Positions 8,238 to 16,783 are shown, numbered from the stretch's first letter. The stretch is DNA of 64,000 nt from an uncultured Dehalococcoidia bacterium (GCA_951812505.1 CATOSI010000005.1:186001-250000); one strand, 5' to 3'. Numbers and translations: made by a program. Notes: generated from the letters alone by a model not told the origin.

Positions 8238-9401
8238 ATGAGCGGAGACAAGGATACTTCAGCCCGTCCATATCGGCGCGTCGTGGTGAAACTGGGCACG
8301 ACGCTAATCACCGATGGAACCAACCGCCTGGACCTGGAAACTATGGCCAGCATCGTAGGTCAGATTGCCCGGCTGCAACGAGGCGGATCCGAGATGCTGC
8401 TTGTGTCTTCAGGGGCAGTGGCGGCGGGAAGGCATGTTCTCGATCCGACCGGAGAGATCGGGAATGTGCTGATGCGTCAGGCATTGGCCGCCATAGGCCA
8501 GGGCAGGCTGATGAACTCGTATGAGCAGCTCTTCCTCTGGCACGACGTACATGTCGCCCAGACCCTGCTCACGCGCAGAGACCTTAGCGACCGAATGGGA
8601 TACCTCAACATACGCAACACGCTGCTGGGCCTCATCAAGTACAGGGTCGTGCCGATCATCAACGAAAACGACGTGGTGTCCGTGGACGAACTCGAAGGCG
8701 AAGTCATCGGCGACAACGACACGCTTTCCGCTATGGTCGCCAACATAGTCGACGCCGACCTGCTGATAATACTTGGTAAGACCGAAGGTCTATTCACTGG
8801 CGACCCGAACCTCGATCCTGACGCCCGGCTCATTCGCAGGGTACCTTCCTTCACCGACGAAATCGAATCTCTCGCAGGCCCCTCGTTCGACTCTCGCGGA
8901 CGTGGGGGAATGTCCGCCAAGCTCAACGCCGCCAGGCTGGCCACGGCGTCCGGCGTGGACACGATCTTCGCCAGCGGTACAATTGCGAACGTTGTGCCGC
9001 GCCTTGTGGATGGAGAGTCTCTGGGTACTTACTTCCCCACGGGCGCAAACAGAATGGAGAGTCGCAAACGCTACATGCTCAGCCAGATACGCGAGTCCGA
9101 CGTTATCGTCGTAGATCCAGGCGCCGTTCGAGCGCTGGTCCGTGGGAACAAGAGCCTGCTGCCCGCCGGAATTGTGGACACACACGGGGATTTCAAACGC
9201 GGCGATGTGGTTCTCGTCGAGGACACTGATAAGAACAGGATAGCCTGCGGAATCTCCGGCTACAATTCTCATGACGTCCACAAGATACGACGACTGCGCT
9301 CAGACTTGATAGGCCGGACGCTGGGCTACCACTATGGAGACGAGGTCATCCACCGTGATAACCTCGTACTGCTCGCCACATCCGAATCCGCCCAGTCTTA
9401 G
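8238..9401 (+). CDS. proB: Glutamate 5-kinase
   Basis: This 387-residue enzyme phosphorylates glutamate at the gamma carboxylate with ATP, the first step of proline synthesis. The amino-acid kinase domain shows VVKLGTTLIT near the N-terminus, LLVSSGAVAAGR, the glutamate-site segment INENDVVSVDE, GDNDTLSAMVANIVDADLLI and GRGGMSAKLNAARLA. A C-terminal PUA domain (about residues 290-380) includes IVVDPGAVRALVRGNKSLLPAGI. The length agrees with ProB carrying a PUA domain. ATG 8238 is used because the kinase fold begins shortly after it; an in-frame ATG lies 19 codons upstream. proA follows after 25 bp, so the two proline genes form an operon. Confidence 0.95.
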   Translation: MSGDKDTSARPYRRVVVKLGTTLITDGTNRLDLETMASIVGQIARLQRGGSEMLLVSSGAVAAGRHVLDPTGEIGNVLMRQALAAIGQGRLMNSYEQLFLWHDVHVAQTLLTRRDLSDRMGYLNIRNTLLGLIKYRVVPIINENDVVSVDELEGEVIGDNDTLSAMVANIVDADLLIILGKTEGLFTGDPNLDPDARLIRRVPSFTDEIESLAGPSFDSRGRGGMSAKLNAARLATASGVDTIFASGTIANVVPRLVDGESLGTYFPTGANRMESRKRYMLSQIRESDVIVVDPGAVRALVRGNKSLLPAGIVDTHGDFKRGDVVLVEDTDKNRIACGISGYNSHDVHKIRRLRSDLIGRTLGYHYGDEVIHRDNLVLLATSESAQS

Positions 9402-9426
9402 TTTGCCGTCCGATAGGAGCTGACCA

Positions 9427-10713
9427 ATGACGAAGACAACAACTGATGAACTCGCCAGCAAGGGACTTGCCGCGAAGCGGGCCGCCAGAGAGCTTGCCAA
9501 GGTGACCGGCGGTGTCAGGAATCGGGCGCTGCTCAACATCGCGGACCGCATCGTCGAACAACAGGAAACGATACTCGACGCCAACAGGCTAGATCTCGAC
9601 GCCGGGACTGAGAAAGGCCTTCCCGACTACTACCTTGACCGAATGATGCTGAATGGAGAGCGTCTCGAGGCCATCGCGTCCGACGTTCGCGGCGTTGCCG
9701 GCCTTCCGGATCCCGTAGGTGAGGTTATCGAGATGAAGACCGTGCCAAACGGCCTCCAGGTGGGCCGCAGGCGCGTTCCTCTCGGGGTGGTTGGCGTTAT
9801 CTATGAGAGCAGACCCAACGTGACCGTTGACATCTCCACTCTCTGCCTCAAGTCTGGCAACGCCGTTATTCTCCGTGGTGGAAGCGACACGATCAACTCC
9901 AACACGGCGTTGGCGAACATCATACGAGAAGCCATCGCCGACGCGGGCGCGCCCAGGAACGCCGTGCAGCTCATAGAGTCAACCGACCGCGAACTGGTCG
10001 GAAAGATGCTCGAGGCGAGGGAGTACATTGATCTGCTTATACCCAGGGGTGGGCAGGAACTGATAAACAGGGTCGCCCGGGACGCCAAGATGCCCGCCAT
10101 TACGGGAGGAGTGGGCGTATGCCATACCTACGTGGACAAAGAAGCCGACCTGGATATGGCAATGGACATCGTGTTCAATGCCAAAGTGCAGCGATACTCC
10201 GTGTGCAATGCGATGGACACTCTCCTGGTCCACTCTGCCGTCGCCCCTGCCTATCTGCCCAAGATGGCGGGCAGGTTCGCTGAGGCAGGTGTCGAGATGC
10301 GCTGCGACCGCCGCGCTCTGAGTCTTATCGGACCCTCCAACGGCAGCGGAGTGTTGCAGGTTATTCCGGCCTCCGAGGATGACTGGAGCACCGAGTTCCT
10401 AGCTCTCATAGCGGGCGTCCGTGTCGTTGACTCCCTCGACGACGCGCTCGACCACATCGAAACCTACGGTTCGGGGCATTCCGACGCGATTGTAACGGAA
10501 GATTACTCCGCCGCGATGAGATTCGTTGACGAGGTGGACTCCAGCGCCGTCTTCGTCAACTGCTCCACCCGCTTCAACGACGGAGGACAGTTCGGCCTCG
10601 GTGCGGAAGTCGCCATAAGCACCAACAAGTTCCACGCCCGCGGCCCGATGGGACTCAAAGAACTCACATCCTACAAGTGGACCGTAATGGGAAGCGGCCA
10701 GGTAAGAACCTAG
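9427..10713 (+). CDS. proA: Gamma-glutamyl phosphate reductase
   Basis: This 428-residue NADPH-dependent enzyme reduces gamma-glutamyl phosphate to glutamate semialdehyde, the second step of proline synthesis. Aldehyde-dehydrogenase-fold features include GVIYESRPNVTVD, KSGNAVILRGGSD, LIPRGGQELI, and the catalytic cysteine in KVQRYSVCNAMDTLLVH. The C-terminal NCSTRFNDGGQFGLGAEV is typical of ProA. AGGAGC lies just before the ATG. It directly follows proB and precedes a small unassigned gene 14 bp downstream. Confidence 0.96.
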   Translation: MTKTTTDELASKGLAAKRAARELAKVTGGVRNRALLNIADRIVEQQETILDANRLDLDAGTEKGLPDYYLDRMMLNGERLEAIASDVRGVAGLPDPVGEVIEMKTVPNGLQVGRRRVPLGVVGVIYESRPNVTVDISTLCLKSGNAVILRGGSDTINSNTALANIIREAIADAGAPRNAVQLIESTDRELVGKMLEAREYIDLLIPRGGQELINRVARDAKMPAITGGVGVCHTYVDKEADLDMAMDIVFNAKVQRYSVCNAMDTLLVHSAVAPAYLPKMAGRFAEAGVEMRCDRRALSLIGPSNGSGVLQVIPASEDDWSTEFLALIAGVRVVDSLDDALDHIETYGSGHSDAIVTEDYSAAMRFVDEVDSSAVFVNCSTRFNDGGQFGLGAEVAISTNKFHARGPMGLKELTSYKWTVMGSGQVRT

Positions 10714-10727
10714 GACAAGACCCGCAC

Positions 10728-11045
10728 ATGGCAAAATACGACTTCCAGCGAGAGACCCGCACACCCTACTCCGAATGCTATATAGTAATGGAGACTGAAG
10801 TCGTCGTGGGCAGACTGGACATCCACTACGCTGACGTAGTGGTTCACGCCACACTGAACATCGAAGAGACCGTGACCTCCGACGAGATCCAGGACCTCAT
10901 AGACGACATAGAGGCCGAACTTCTCGACGCCGTCGGAATAGTCCGCCAGGAAATAATCATCCACGTCCACCAGGGCCGCGACCTCGGCGTTTACAGCGCC
11001 GGCGACTTCAACGACACAAACGGCGGCAACATCAGATTCAACTGA
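10728..11045 (+). CDS. Small conserved protein with ferredoxin-like (cation-efflux dimerisation-like) pattern
   Basis: This 105-residue protein has no signal or membrane segment. ATG 10728 is chosen over the upstream frame extension, which overlaps the end of proA. The central region alternates beta strands and a helix: DIHYADVVVHATLNIEE, then EIQDLIDDIEAELLDAVGI, then QEIIIHVHQG. This beta-alpha-beta order resembles the C-terminal dimerisation domain of cation diffusion facilitators, without any transporter part. That is a pattern resemblance only, and function is unknown. It sits between proA and RNase D on the same strand, 27 bp before RNase D, and is probably co-transcribed. Confidence 0.7.
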   Translation: MAKYDFQRETRTPYSECYIVMETEVVVGRLDIHYADVVVHATLNIEETVTSDEIQDLIDDIEAELLDAVGIVRQEIIIHVHQGRDLGVYSAGDFNDTNGGNIRFN

Positions 11046-11072
11046 CTCACGGAAATCTCATTTCACCTAGCC

Positions 11073-12233
11073 ATGAGGAGGCATCCAGTCCCCGCTTCAG
11101 ATTACGAACTCATAAAAGACCAGTCCCGTTTCCTCGGCGTAGTGGATACACTGCGAGCGCAGCCCCGTATCGCGTTCGACTTGGAATCGAACGGCTTCTT
11201 CCGCTACCCCGAGCGTGTCTGTCTAATCCAGATAGCCATACCCCCCGGCCAGGTATTCCTCATTGACCCGCTCGCCCTCGACGACATGACACCGCTCGGC
11301 GATGTCCTTTCGGATGACAATATAGAGATCATCCTGCACTCCGGCGACCACGACATTCGCAGCATGGACCGAGACTGGGGCTTCCGCGTGACCTCACCCT
11401 TCGACACCAGCATAGCCGCCGCCTTCACCGGCATGGAGCGGCTCGGACTCGCCACCGTTCTGGAATCGTCCCTGCGCCTCTCCATAACCAAAGATAAGAA
11501 ACTCCAGCGCTCCGACTGGACCCATCGGCCACTCAAGCCCAAAGCGCTCAACTATGCCGCGGACGACGTACGACACCTGCTCAAACTGGCAGGCACCCTT
11601 AAGGAAAGACTCAACGAACTCGGCCGTCTGGAATGGGTTGTCGAGGAGTCGGCGCGCATAGCCGCCATCAGATACATACAGCCGGACCCTGCCGCTGCCG
11701 TCTTCAGGGTAAAGGGTTCCAGACATCTGAACGGTCGGTCTCTCGCCGTACTCAAGTCCCTCGTGGACTACCGGGAATTCCATACCGTGAGAGTGGGCAG
11801 ACCGCACTTTCGCGTAATACCTGACGCCGCTCTGGTCGCGCTGGCGGCAGAACCCGACTCCAGCCTGAAGAAAGTGCGCGGACTTGGCCGATTCGCCCAC
11901 GGTAAGCTCGCATCAGGTATTCGTGAGGCTATTCACAAGGGACAGGCCGCCGACCCACTCAGGCGACCCATTAACAGACAGCCGCGTTCTCGTCTATCCA
12001 AGACGCAGCGTGCCGAAATCTCCACTCGTCTCGACCGATTGAAGAAGTGGCGGACAGCAACCGGGAAGTCTCTCTCACTGGACCCTGCCCTAATCTGGCC
12101 CATGACAAGTATGAAGTCGCTGGCAAGCAGCCCTAAAGACCTGGAAACAGAACTAAGCTCTCCGGAAGTCAGAAAGTGGCAGCGTGCCGAATTCGGACCC
12201 TCGGTCCGCCGGGCGCTTCATCACCTGCCGTAA
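11073..12233 (+). CDS. rnd: Ribonuclease D
   Basis: This 386-residue 3'-5' exoribonuclease belongs to the DEDDy class and trims tRNA and other small RNA 3' ends. The exonuclease domain shows ExoI as AFDLESNGF (Asp and Glu), ExoII as HSGDHDIRSM with its Asp, and ExoIII as NYAADDVRHLL with Tyr and Asp. An HRDC-type domain follows at about residues 215-285 (VLKSLVDYREFHTVRVGRPHFRV region). The last 100 residues are Arg/Lys-rich and may extend RNA binding. Its stop is two bases from the stop of the convergent membrane protease gene, with no terminator visible between them. Confidence 0.92.
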   Translation: MRRHPVPASDYELIKDQSRFLGVVDTLRAQPRIAFDLESNGFFRYPERVCLIQIAIPPGQVFLIDPLALDDMTPLGDVLSDDNIEIILHSGDHDIRSMDRDWGFRVTSPFDTSIAAAFTGMERLGLATVLESSLRLSITKDKKLQRSDWTHRPLKPKALNYAADDVRHLLKLAGTLKERLNELGRLEWVVEESARIAAIRYIQPDPAAAVFRVKGSRHLNGRSLAVLKSLVDYREFHTVRVGRPHFRVIPDAALVALAAEPDSSLKKVRGLGRFAHGKLASGIREAIHKGQAADPLRRPINRQPRSRLSKTQRAEISTRLDRLKKWRTATGKSLSLDPALIWPMTSMKSLASSPKDLETELSSPEVRKWQRAEFGPSVRRALHHLP

Positions 12234-12235
12234 GG

Positions 12236-13384
12236 TCAAGAGTCGTCGGTCCGCTCTCTCGCTTCCTCTCGCGCGAGAAGATCAGAAATCTCCATGACTC
12301 TCAGCACCCCGGCTCGCGTAAGAAGTCCTACGGGCATCCCCGAATCCACCACCACCAACTGATGAATGTTCCGTTGGGCAAGGACGCGCAAGCCATCCTC
12401 CAGCGGCGCGTCGGGAGGTAGCGTCAGCACGTCCGCTGCCTTGGTCATTACTTCCGAGACCCACTTTACCGCCCTCTGCTCGGCAGGCACTCCGCGAACG
12501 TCGGTTGCCGTGATTAGCCCTTGGAATGTGTCCCCCAGTACAACCAGGTATGCCCGCCTGAAGTCTTTTGATATGTAATCGTCGAGCAGATCCTGAACGG
12601 TAATCCCCGGAGCGACTTGGGGGAAAGTATGCTCCATCGCATCCCCGACCGTTCGCCCGGACATTGTCTGCTTTTCTACCTCATCGCGCCGGACTGAAGA
12701 AGCCGCCGACTGGATGAACCACCCAATGAACACCAGCCATATGCCGGTGACCAGGCTGTTCGTAAATACAAAGACGATTCCCAGACCTATCAGCCCGAAG
12801 CCTAGCGCCGAGCCAGTGAAACTGGCAACCCGAGTCGCGCGCTCGTGGCTGTTGGTCGCGCGCCAGACCAGCGCGCGAAGGACTCTTCCCCCGTCCAGGG
12901 GAAATGCCGGAAGCAGGTTGAACACCCCAATCGCCAGGTTGACAATCATCAAGTATTGCGTGAGCGCGGTCAGCTGGCCGGCGCCCGAACGCAGATTCAG
13001 ATACATAAGCCAGAAGAGCGCGCCAAGCCCCAGGCTGGTCAGAGGCCCGACGATAGATACCCAGAATTCCTCGCCTGCCGACTTCGATTCATCCTCGATC
13101 TCAGAAACGCCGCCCAGAAAGAACAGCGTTATGCTGCGTACCTTGCGACCGCGCCGAATCGCCTCGAGCGAATGGCTGAGTTCGTGAATCAGGACGCACA
13201 CGAATAGCAGCGCGCTGCCGACTATTCCAACTGTCCAGTACTGGGCTCTGCCCCAACCGAAGTACTGTGACGGTAGCCATGACGACGCCAACGACCAGGC
13301 GATAAGCGCGAATATGAAAATCCACGAGAAATGGACTCTTACCCTTACCCCGAACAGCCTGCCTATCGCGAAAGTGCCTGACAC
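12236..13384 (-). CDS. Site-2 protease (M50 family) with paired CBS domains
   Basis: This 382-residue integral membrane zinc protease would cut transmembrane substrates. It has about six hydrophobic segments, the zinc motif HELSHS near residue 67, and the third-ligand motif LLPAFPLDGGRVLRAL near residue 160. After about residue 240 come two CBS modules (VGDAMEHTFPQV... and VSEVMTKAADVL...), the arrangement of group III S2P enzymes regulated by adenine nucleotides. It starts at GTG 13384 with GGGAGAG eight bases upstream. The substrate is unknown and no sigma or anti-sigma gene is adjacent. Confidence 0.9.
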   Translation of the reverse strand: MSGTFAIGRLFGVRVRVHFSWIFIFALIAWSLASSWLPSQYFGWGRAQYWTVGIVGSALLFVCVLIHELSHSLEAIRRGRKVRSITLFFLGGVSEIEDESKSAGEEFWVSIVGPLTSLGLGALFWLMYLNLRSGAGQLTALTQYLMIVNLAIGVFNLLPAFPLDGGRVLRALVWRATNSHERATRVASFTGSALGFGLIGLGIVFVFTNSLVTGIWLVFIGWFIQSAASSVRRDEVEKQTMSGRTVGDAMEHTFPQVAPGITVQDLLDDYISKDFRRAYLVVLGDTFQGLITATDVRGVPAEQRAVKWVSEVMTKAADVLTLPPDAPLEDGLRVLAQRNIHQLVVVDSGMPVGLLTRAGVLRVMEISDLLAREEARERTDDS

Positions 13385-13469
13385 CGCTTAACTCTCCCGA
13401 CAATCTTGTATGTCCCGTATGCTGCTACCGCATCCAGATGAAAATGCCATTCTCCGACAACTAACTGTC

Positions 13470-13489
13470 ATTCCCGCCTTTGTGGGAAT
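13470..13489. repeat. Short ATTCCC-type palindromic repeat
   Basis: ATTCCC (13470-13475) and GGGAAT (13484-13489) flank an 8-nt loop, followed by CCAGGGACGGGG. This resembles small interspersed palindromes common in intergenic DNA of many bacteria. It lies in the 439-bp gap 13385-13823, which has no credible gene. Confidence 0.45.
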
Positions 13490-13638
13490 CCAGGGACGGG
13501 GAGGTCCTTATGCATCAGGAACAACTGGATGCAACGCTGCACCATTTGATGGCTATTTTATCACGTCCAATTGAACAGCGCGCCATACACTTCATGGCCG
13601 AACCTGTATCAGATTAATCTACTCTGCCTGTGGCTCGA

Positions 13639-13668
13639 ATATCCCCTCTCAGCCCTCGATGGGAGAGA
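13639..13668 (-). repeat. Fragment of the composite palindromic repeat seen at 44-46 kb
   Basis: The reverse complement reads CCATCGAGGGCTGAGAGGGG, close to CCAATCAAGGGCTGAGAGGGG in the left arm of the repeat at 44199-44368. It is a partial copy and the central palindrome is missing. It sits in the same gap, upstream of the ABC ATPase gene. A possible -10 box (TATACT, 13752-13757) is the only other signal noted here. Confidence 0.4.
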
Positions 13669-13823
13669 GACTTAGAATGGCTGGCCCCTACCGACCAAAC
13701 TGACACAGCATCATTCGGACAATTGCGCTCAGCATTCATTCGCAGATAGTCTATACTGTAGTAGCCGCAGCAAACTATCGGCGCCGGATATCTAACCCTG
13801 AAGACAGGCCCAGAGAGGCACCA

Positions 13824-14711
13824 ATGACCAGCGACTCCAGCGACTACTACGTCTTCTGCCAGGACGTGTTCAAGATATACAAGATCGCCGACCTTGAAGT
13901 TGTCGCCCTCAGAGGCCTAGACCTCGCTGTCCAGCCCGGCGAGGTTGTAGCAATCGTTGGAGCCAGCGGCAGCGGCAAGAGCACCCTACTCAACATCCTG
14001 GCCGGCTACGACGCTCCATCGGCAGGCAACGTCATGGTTGGCGGCAAAGACCTGCTCAGAATGAGTGGACGCGACATCGAGGAGTACAGGCGCACGGACA
14101 TAGGATTCATCTGGCAGCAGACCAGCCGAAATCTTTTCCCATACCTGACCACGCTCGAAAACGTCTCGCTCCCCATGATGCTGACCAATACCCCCGCCAA
14201 GGAGAGACGCGAAAGGGCCGAGGAACTGCTCAATATCGTCGGCCTCGGGCACAGGCTCGGTCACACTCCCGAGAAGCTTTCCGGCGGAGAGCAGCAGCGC
14301 GTCGCCATAGCGGTGGCCCTCGCAAACCAGCCTCCTCTGCTGCTGGCTGATGAGCCGACTGGCGAACTCGACGACGCCACGGCGGCCGAAATCCTCGACC
14401 TGTTCGGGACCGTAAACCGTGAAATGGGCACCACGATACTCATCGTCACTCACGACCCAGACATCGCCTACAAGGTCGGGCGTGTGGTGATGATTAGGGA
14501 TGGCAAGATGTCCACAGAAATACGCCGCAGGGTGACTTTCCAGCGCATCAGCGGCGATGTGGAGACCGAGCAGCCACTCGAAGAATTCGTCCTCGTAGAT
14601 AACAACGGGCGTGTCCAGATCCCTAGAGATCTGCTGGAGCAGCTGAACATCGGCGAAAAGGCGCGTGTCCAGATTGAAGACGGCACGGTCACCATAAGGC
14701 CCGGAGATTAG
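13824..14711 (+). CDS. ABC transporter ATP-binding protein with C-terminal AbrB-like domain
   Basis: This 295-residue ATPase is of the LolD/MacB/FtsE type. It has Walker A GASGSGKSTLL, a Q-loop in FIWQQTSRNLFPYL, signature LSGGEQQRVAIA, Walker B LLLADEPTGELD and the switch His in IVTHDPD. About 60 extra C-terminal residues follow the ATPase core. The last 43 include FVLVDNNGRVQIPRDLLEQL then GEKARVQIEDGTVTI, the swapped-hairpin pattern of SpoVT/AbrB DNA-binding domains. Such a fusion could provide dimerisation or DNA binding. AGAGAGG precedes the ATG. A second ATPase follows after 4 bp, but no permease is encoded nearby, so the membrane partner must be elsewhere. Confidence 0.9.
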   Translation: MTSDSSDYYVFCQDVFKIYKIADLEVVALRGLDLAVQPGEVVAIVGASGSGKSTLLNILAGYDAPSAGNVMVGGKDLLRMSGRDIEEYRRTDIGFIWQQTSRNLFPYLTTLENVSLPMMLTNTPAKERRERAEELLNIVGLGHRLGHTPEKLSGGEQQRVAIAVALANQPPLLLADEPTGELDDATAAEILDLFGTVNREMGTTILIVTHDPDIAYKVGRVVMIRDGKMSTEIRRRVTFQRISGDVETEQPLEEFVLVDNNGRVQIPRDLLEQLNIGEKARVQIEDGTVTIRPGD

Positions 14712-14715
14712 ATAG

Positions 14716-15429
14716 ATGAGCAGAGTTCTCCCGCTAATAACAACCGTGGACCTCCGCAGGACATACACGCTCGGCTCGGAGGAGATCAGTGCACTACGGG
14801 GCATCGACCTGACAGTGTTGCCCGGACAGTTCATCGCGGTCGTTGGACGTTCGGGCTCCGGCAAGACCACTCTCCTGAACATTCTCGCCGGTCTGGACAA
14901 GCCCACGTCCGGCACGGTTATGTTCGAGGACCGCGACATCGCCGAGATGGGGGAACACGACCTGACCGAGTTACGCAGACATAAGATCGGCTTCGTATTC
15001 CAGTCATTCGGACTTCTGCCCCTGCTCTCCGCATTCGAGAACGTCGAATTGCCGCTCAGGATCGCCGGAGTCGGCACACGCGACCGTGAGGAGCGCACCC
15101 GCGAGGCGTTGGAAATCGTTGGACTCTGGAACAGAGCGCGGCACAGGCCCTACGAACTGTCCGGCGGAGAACAGCAGCGCGTCGCCATAGCCCGAGCCAT
15201 CGTGAACGAACCGCCGCTCATACTGGCCGATGAACCCACCGGCGAACTCGACTCGAACAACGCGCGATCCATTTTCGGACTGTTCAAGGAGATGGTCCAG
15301 AATCGCGGCATAAGCGTCGTTTCCGCCACCCACGACTCCACCCTGCTCGAAATGGCCGACGAAGTCAAAGAAATACGTGACGGCCAGCTCTTCGACGCTA
15401 CCGACCTAGGACGCCGCTACAGGGACTGA
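14716..15429 (+). CDS. ABC transporter ATP-binding protein (LolD/MacB family)
   Basis: This 237-residue ATPase has standard length for the family. Walker A is GRSGSGKTTLL, then FVFQSFGLLPLLSA, signature LSGGEQQRVAIA, Walker B LILADEPTGELD and switch His in SATHDSTLLEMA. It has no extra domain, unlike its neighbour, from which it is separated by 4 bp. The two may energise one heteromeric exporter or a MacB-like permease encoded elsewhere. It ends one base from the stop of a convergent small membrane-protein gene. Confidence 0.92.
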   Translation: MSRVLPLITTVDLRRTYTLGSEEISALRGIDLTVLPGQFIAVVGRSGSGKTTLLNILAGLDKPTSGTVMFEDRDIAEMGEHDLTELRRHKIGFVFQSFGLLPLLSAFENVELPLRIAGVGTRDREERTREALEIVGLWNRARHRPYELSGGEQQRVAIARAIVNEPPLILADEPTGELDSNNARSIFGLFKEMVQNRGISVVSATHDSTLLEMADEVKEIRDGQLFDATDLGRRYRD

Positions 15430-15612
15430 CTACTTTCTACCGCGCGCCGCGATAATGCCCAGAGCGAACGCGGCCAGAACAATCAAGGCGTTGAAATACC
15501 ACTCCTGGTACCACCACTCGCGTCTGTGCGTTATCAGCGGAGGAAGCCAGCCATGAGCCTCCCGGATCGTAATAACGACAATAAAGAAAAACAGGACAAT
15601 CGCCTTCTTCAT
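15430..15612 (-). CDS. Small membrane protein
   Basis: This is about 60 residues from ATG 15612 (an ATG six codons upstream at 15630 is possible). The N-terminal hydrophobic stretch KKAIVLFFFIVVITI could be a signal anchor. A Trp/Tyr-rich middle (HRREWWYQEWYFN) leads into a second hydrophobic segment ALIVLAAFALGIIA and a basic tail ARGRK. This topology is plausible for a real small protein and unlikely for an antisense artefact, since it does not overlap another gene. No family is recognised. Its stop abuts the stop of the ABC gene. Confidence 0.5.
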   Translation of the reverse strand: MKKAIVLFFFIVVITIREAHGWLPPLITHRREWWYQEWYFNALIVLAAFALGIIAARGRK

Positions 15613-15650
15613 ACCATCGCGCCGCCTCATCCTATTATGTACATTCGGTG

Positions 15651-16229
15651 TTAGCTGAAATCTAATTCGCGCGTCAAATCCTGAAAATCTGTAATCATTC
15701 GTCGAATCACTCTTGGGTTCTTGTCAATCGTCTTCTTGAGTTCCACCTCAAGTTCAGTGGCCTCACCACGGGTAGTCACCTCGGTGAAAAACACCATCTT
15801 CGGTTCGCGTCCTGCCGTCGACCTCACACGGCCATCCCTGTGCTCAGACAGACGCTCCCTCAATTCCCGCGTCTGACCGGCGTAGAAGTTACCGCCTTTG
15901 AGTTTCAGGATATAGACAAAGAAAACTGGGGCTTCTTTATCGCCCGCCTCCCAGGCGGGCGAATATTCCGGCTCATAACTCTTAGCCGGTCGTGTGGCGG
16001 GGGCCGTTACAGTAACGTTGTTTTTCCCTTCGAAAGGAGACCCGGAGTTACCAGACCGTTCGCGACAATTCAGACACTGTTTGTAACGCGCATCCTTATA
16101 GCGTCTGCAGCCGCCGCATACATTTACTCTGCCGGCGGCGCTTCCCTTAAAGTGGCTGTAGCATAAGACATACCCTGACCTCACTGTCTTGGTACAGTTC
16201 CAAAAGGCGCATTCACCTTTGGATTCCAT
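15651..16229 (-). CDS. GIY-YIG nuclease-domain protein with N-terminal cysteine-rich zinc-binding region
   Basis: This is about 192 residues from ATG 16229; a longer TTG-start form to 16334 is possible. The first 70 residues carry CX4C, CX2C and CX2C spacings (CAFWNC, CGGC, CLNC plus a Cys-Tyr-Ser-His), a likely zinc-ribbon or double zinc-finger module. After a low-complexity linker, the C-terminal 95 residues form a GIY-YIG domain: VYILKLKGGNFYAGQT with the two tyrosines, R in TRELRERLSEH, and a downstream Glu. Single-strand breaks or homing-type cleavage are typical of the fold. The zinc region could direct it to nucleic acid. It stands alone in its transcription unit. Confidence 0.75.
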   Translation of the reverse strand: MESKGECAFWNCTKTVRSGYVLCYSHFKGSAAGRVNVCGGCRRYKDARYKQCLNCRERSGNSGSPFEGKNNVTVTAPATRPAKSYEPEYSPAWEAGDKEAPVFFVYILKLKGGNFYAGQTRELRERLSEHRDGRVRSTAGREPKMVFFTEVTTRGEATELEVELKKTIDKNPRVIRRMITDFQDLTRELDFS

Positions 16230-16332
16230 CGCGATTTCAACAGTTCTGGCAATGCCCTTTAACACATTGCTCCAATTCGCCAATCTACCCTCCAAAGTAG
16301 AGAAATTTCCGAGTGTTTCAAAGGATAACGTC

Positions 16333-16370
16333 AAGAGGCGTCCTCCTGGAACCCAGTAAGGACGCCTCTT
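16333..16370. terminator. Strong 11-bp hairpin upstream of GIY-YIG gene
   Basis: AAGAGGCGTCC (16333-16343) pairs with GGACGCCTCTT (16360-16370) over a 16-nt loop, followed on the plus strand by GTGGTCTTTT. It lies 27 nt beyond the stop of the minus-strand cupin gene. It may terminate that transcript, although the T-rich side faces the plus direction. Confidence 0.45.
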
Positions 16371-16396
16371 GTGGTCTTTTAGCTAGTCTGTCCCGG

Positions 16397-16750
16397 CTAC
16401 TCCTCGTCCCACTCCGTCTGCACAGCAGGGGTAGGGTGAATCCCGTAAATCACCGCGCGCTCCCCGGACTTATTGGAAAATCCGTGCTTCACTCCCGGAG
16501 GAGCAAGAACGAACTGGCCAGCCGTTACCATCCGGGTCTCGTCGCCTATGTACGCTTCCAGCTCGCCCTCCGCAATCAATATGGTTTCCTCAGTCGGATG
16601 AGCGTGAAGCGGAGGCGTAGATCCCGGCTCCATTAGCACCTCGGCGACGCTCAACTGCGTCGAACCCCGCGTCCCATCCACCACAGACCAGCGCTTGAAG
16701 CCAGTGTACATCTCGGTCATATCCGTCCCTGACTTATCCAGAATCGGCAT
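16397..16750 (-). CDS. Cupin-domain protein
   Basis: This is a 117-residue single-domain cupin. Motif 1 is PPLHAHPTEETILIAEGELE (two His and a Glu as metal ligands) and motif 2 is FVLAPPGVKHGFSNKSGE with the third His. Size and motifs fit a small metal-binding beta-barrel enzyme or ligand sensor. It is the downstream member of a minus-strand cluster with a molybdenum oxidoreductase and another cupin (17935-18285), 33 bp from the oxidoreductase stop. Substrate unknown. Confidence 0.85.
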   Translation of the reverse strand: MPILDKSGTDMTEMYTGFKRWSVVDGTRGSTQLSVAEVLMEPGSTPPLHAHPTEETILIAEGELEAYIGDETRMVTAGQFVLAPPGVKHGFSNKSGERAVIYGIHPTPAVQTEWDEE

Positions 16751-16783
16751 TCGTTTCTCCTCTTAATTGAATGTCTTCATATG

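Noticed and set aside
13385-13823. Protein-coding gene in the 439-bp gap
   Set aside because: No frame of useful length with a start and ribosome site was found. Only repeat fragments and a weak -10 box are seen.
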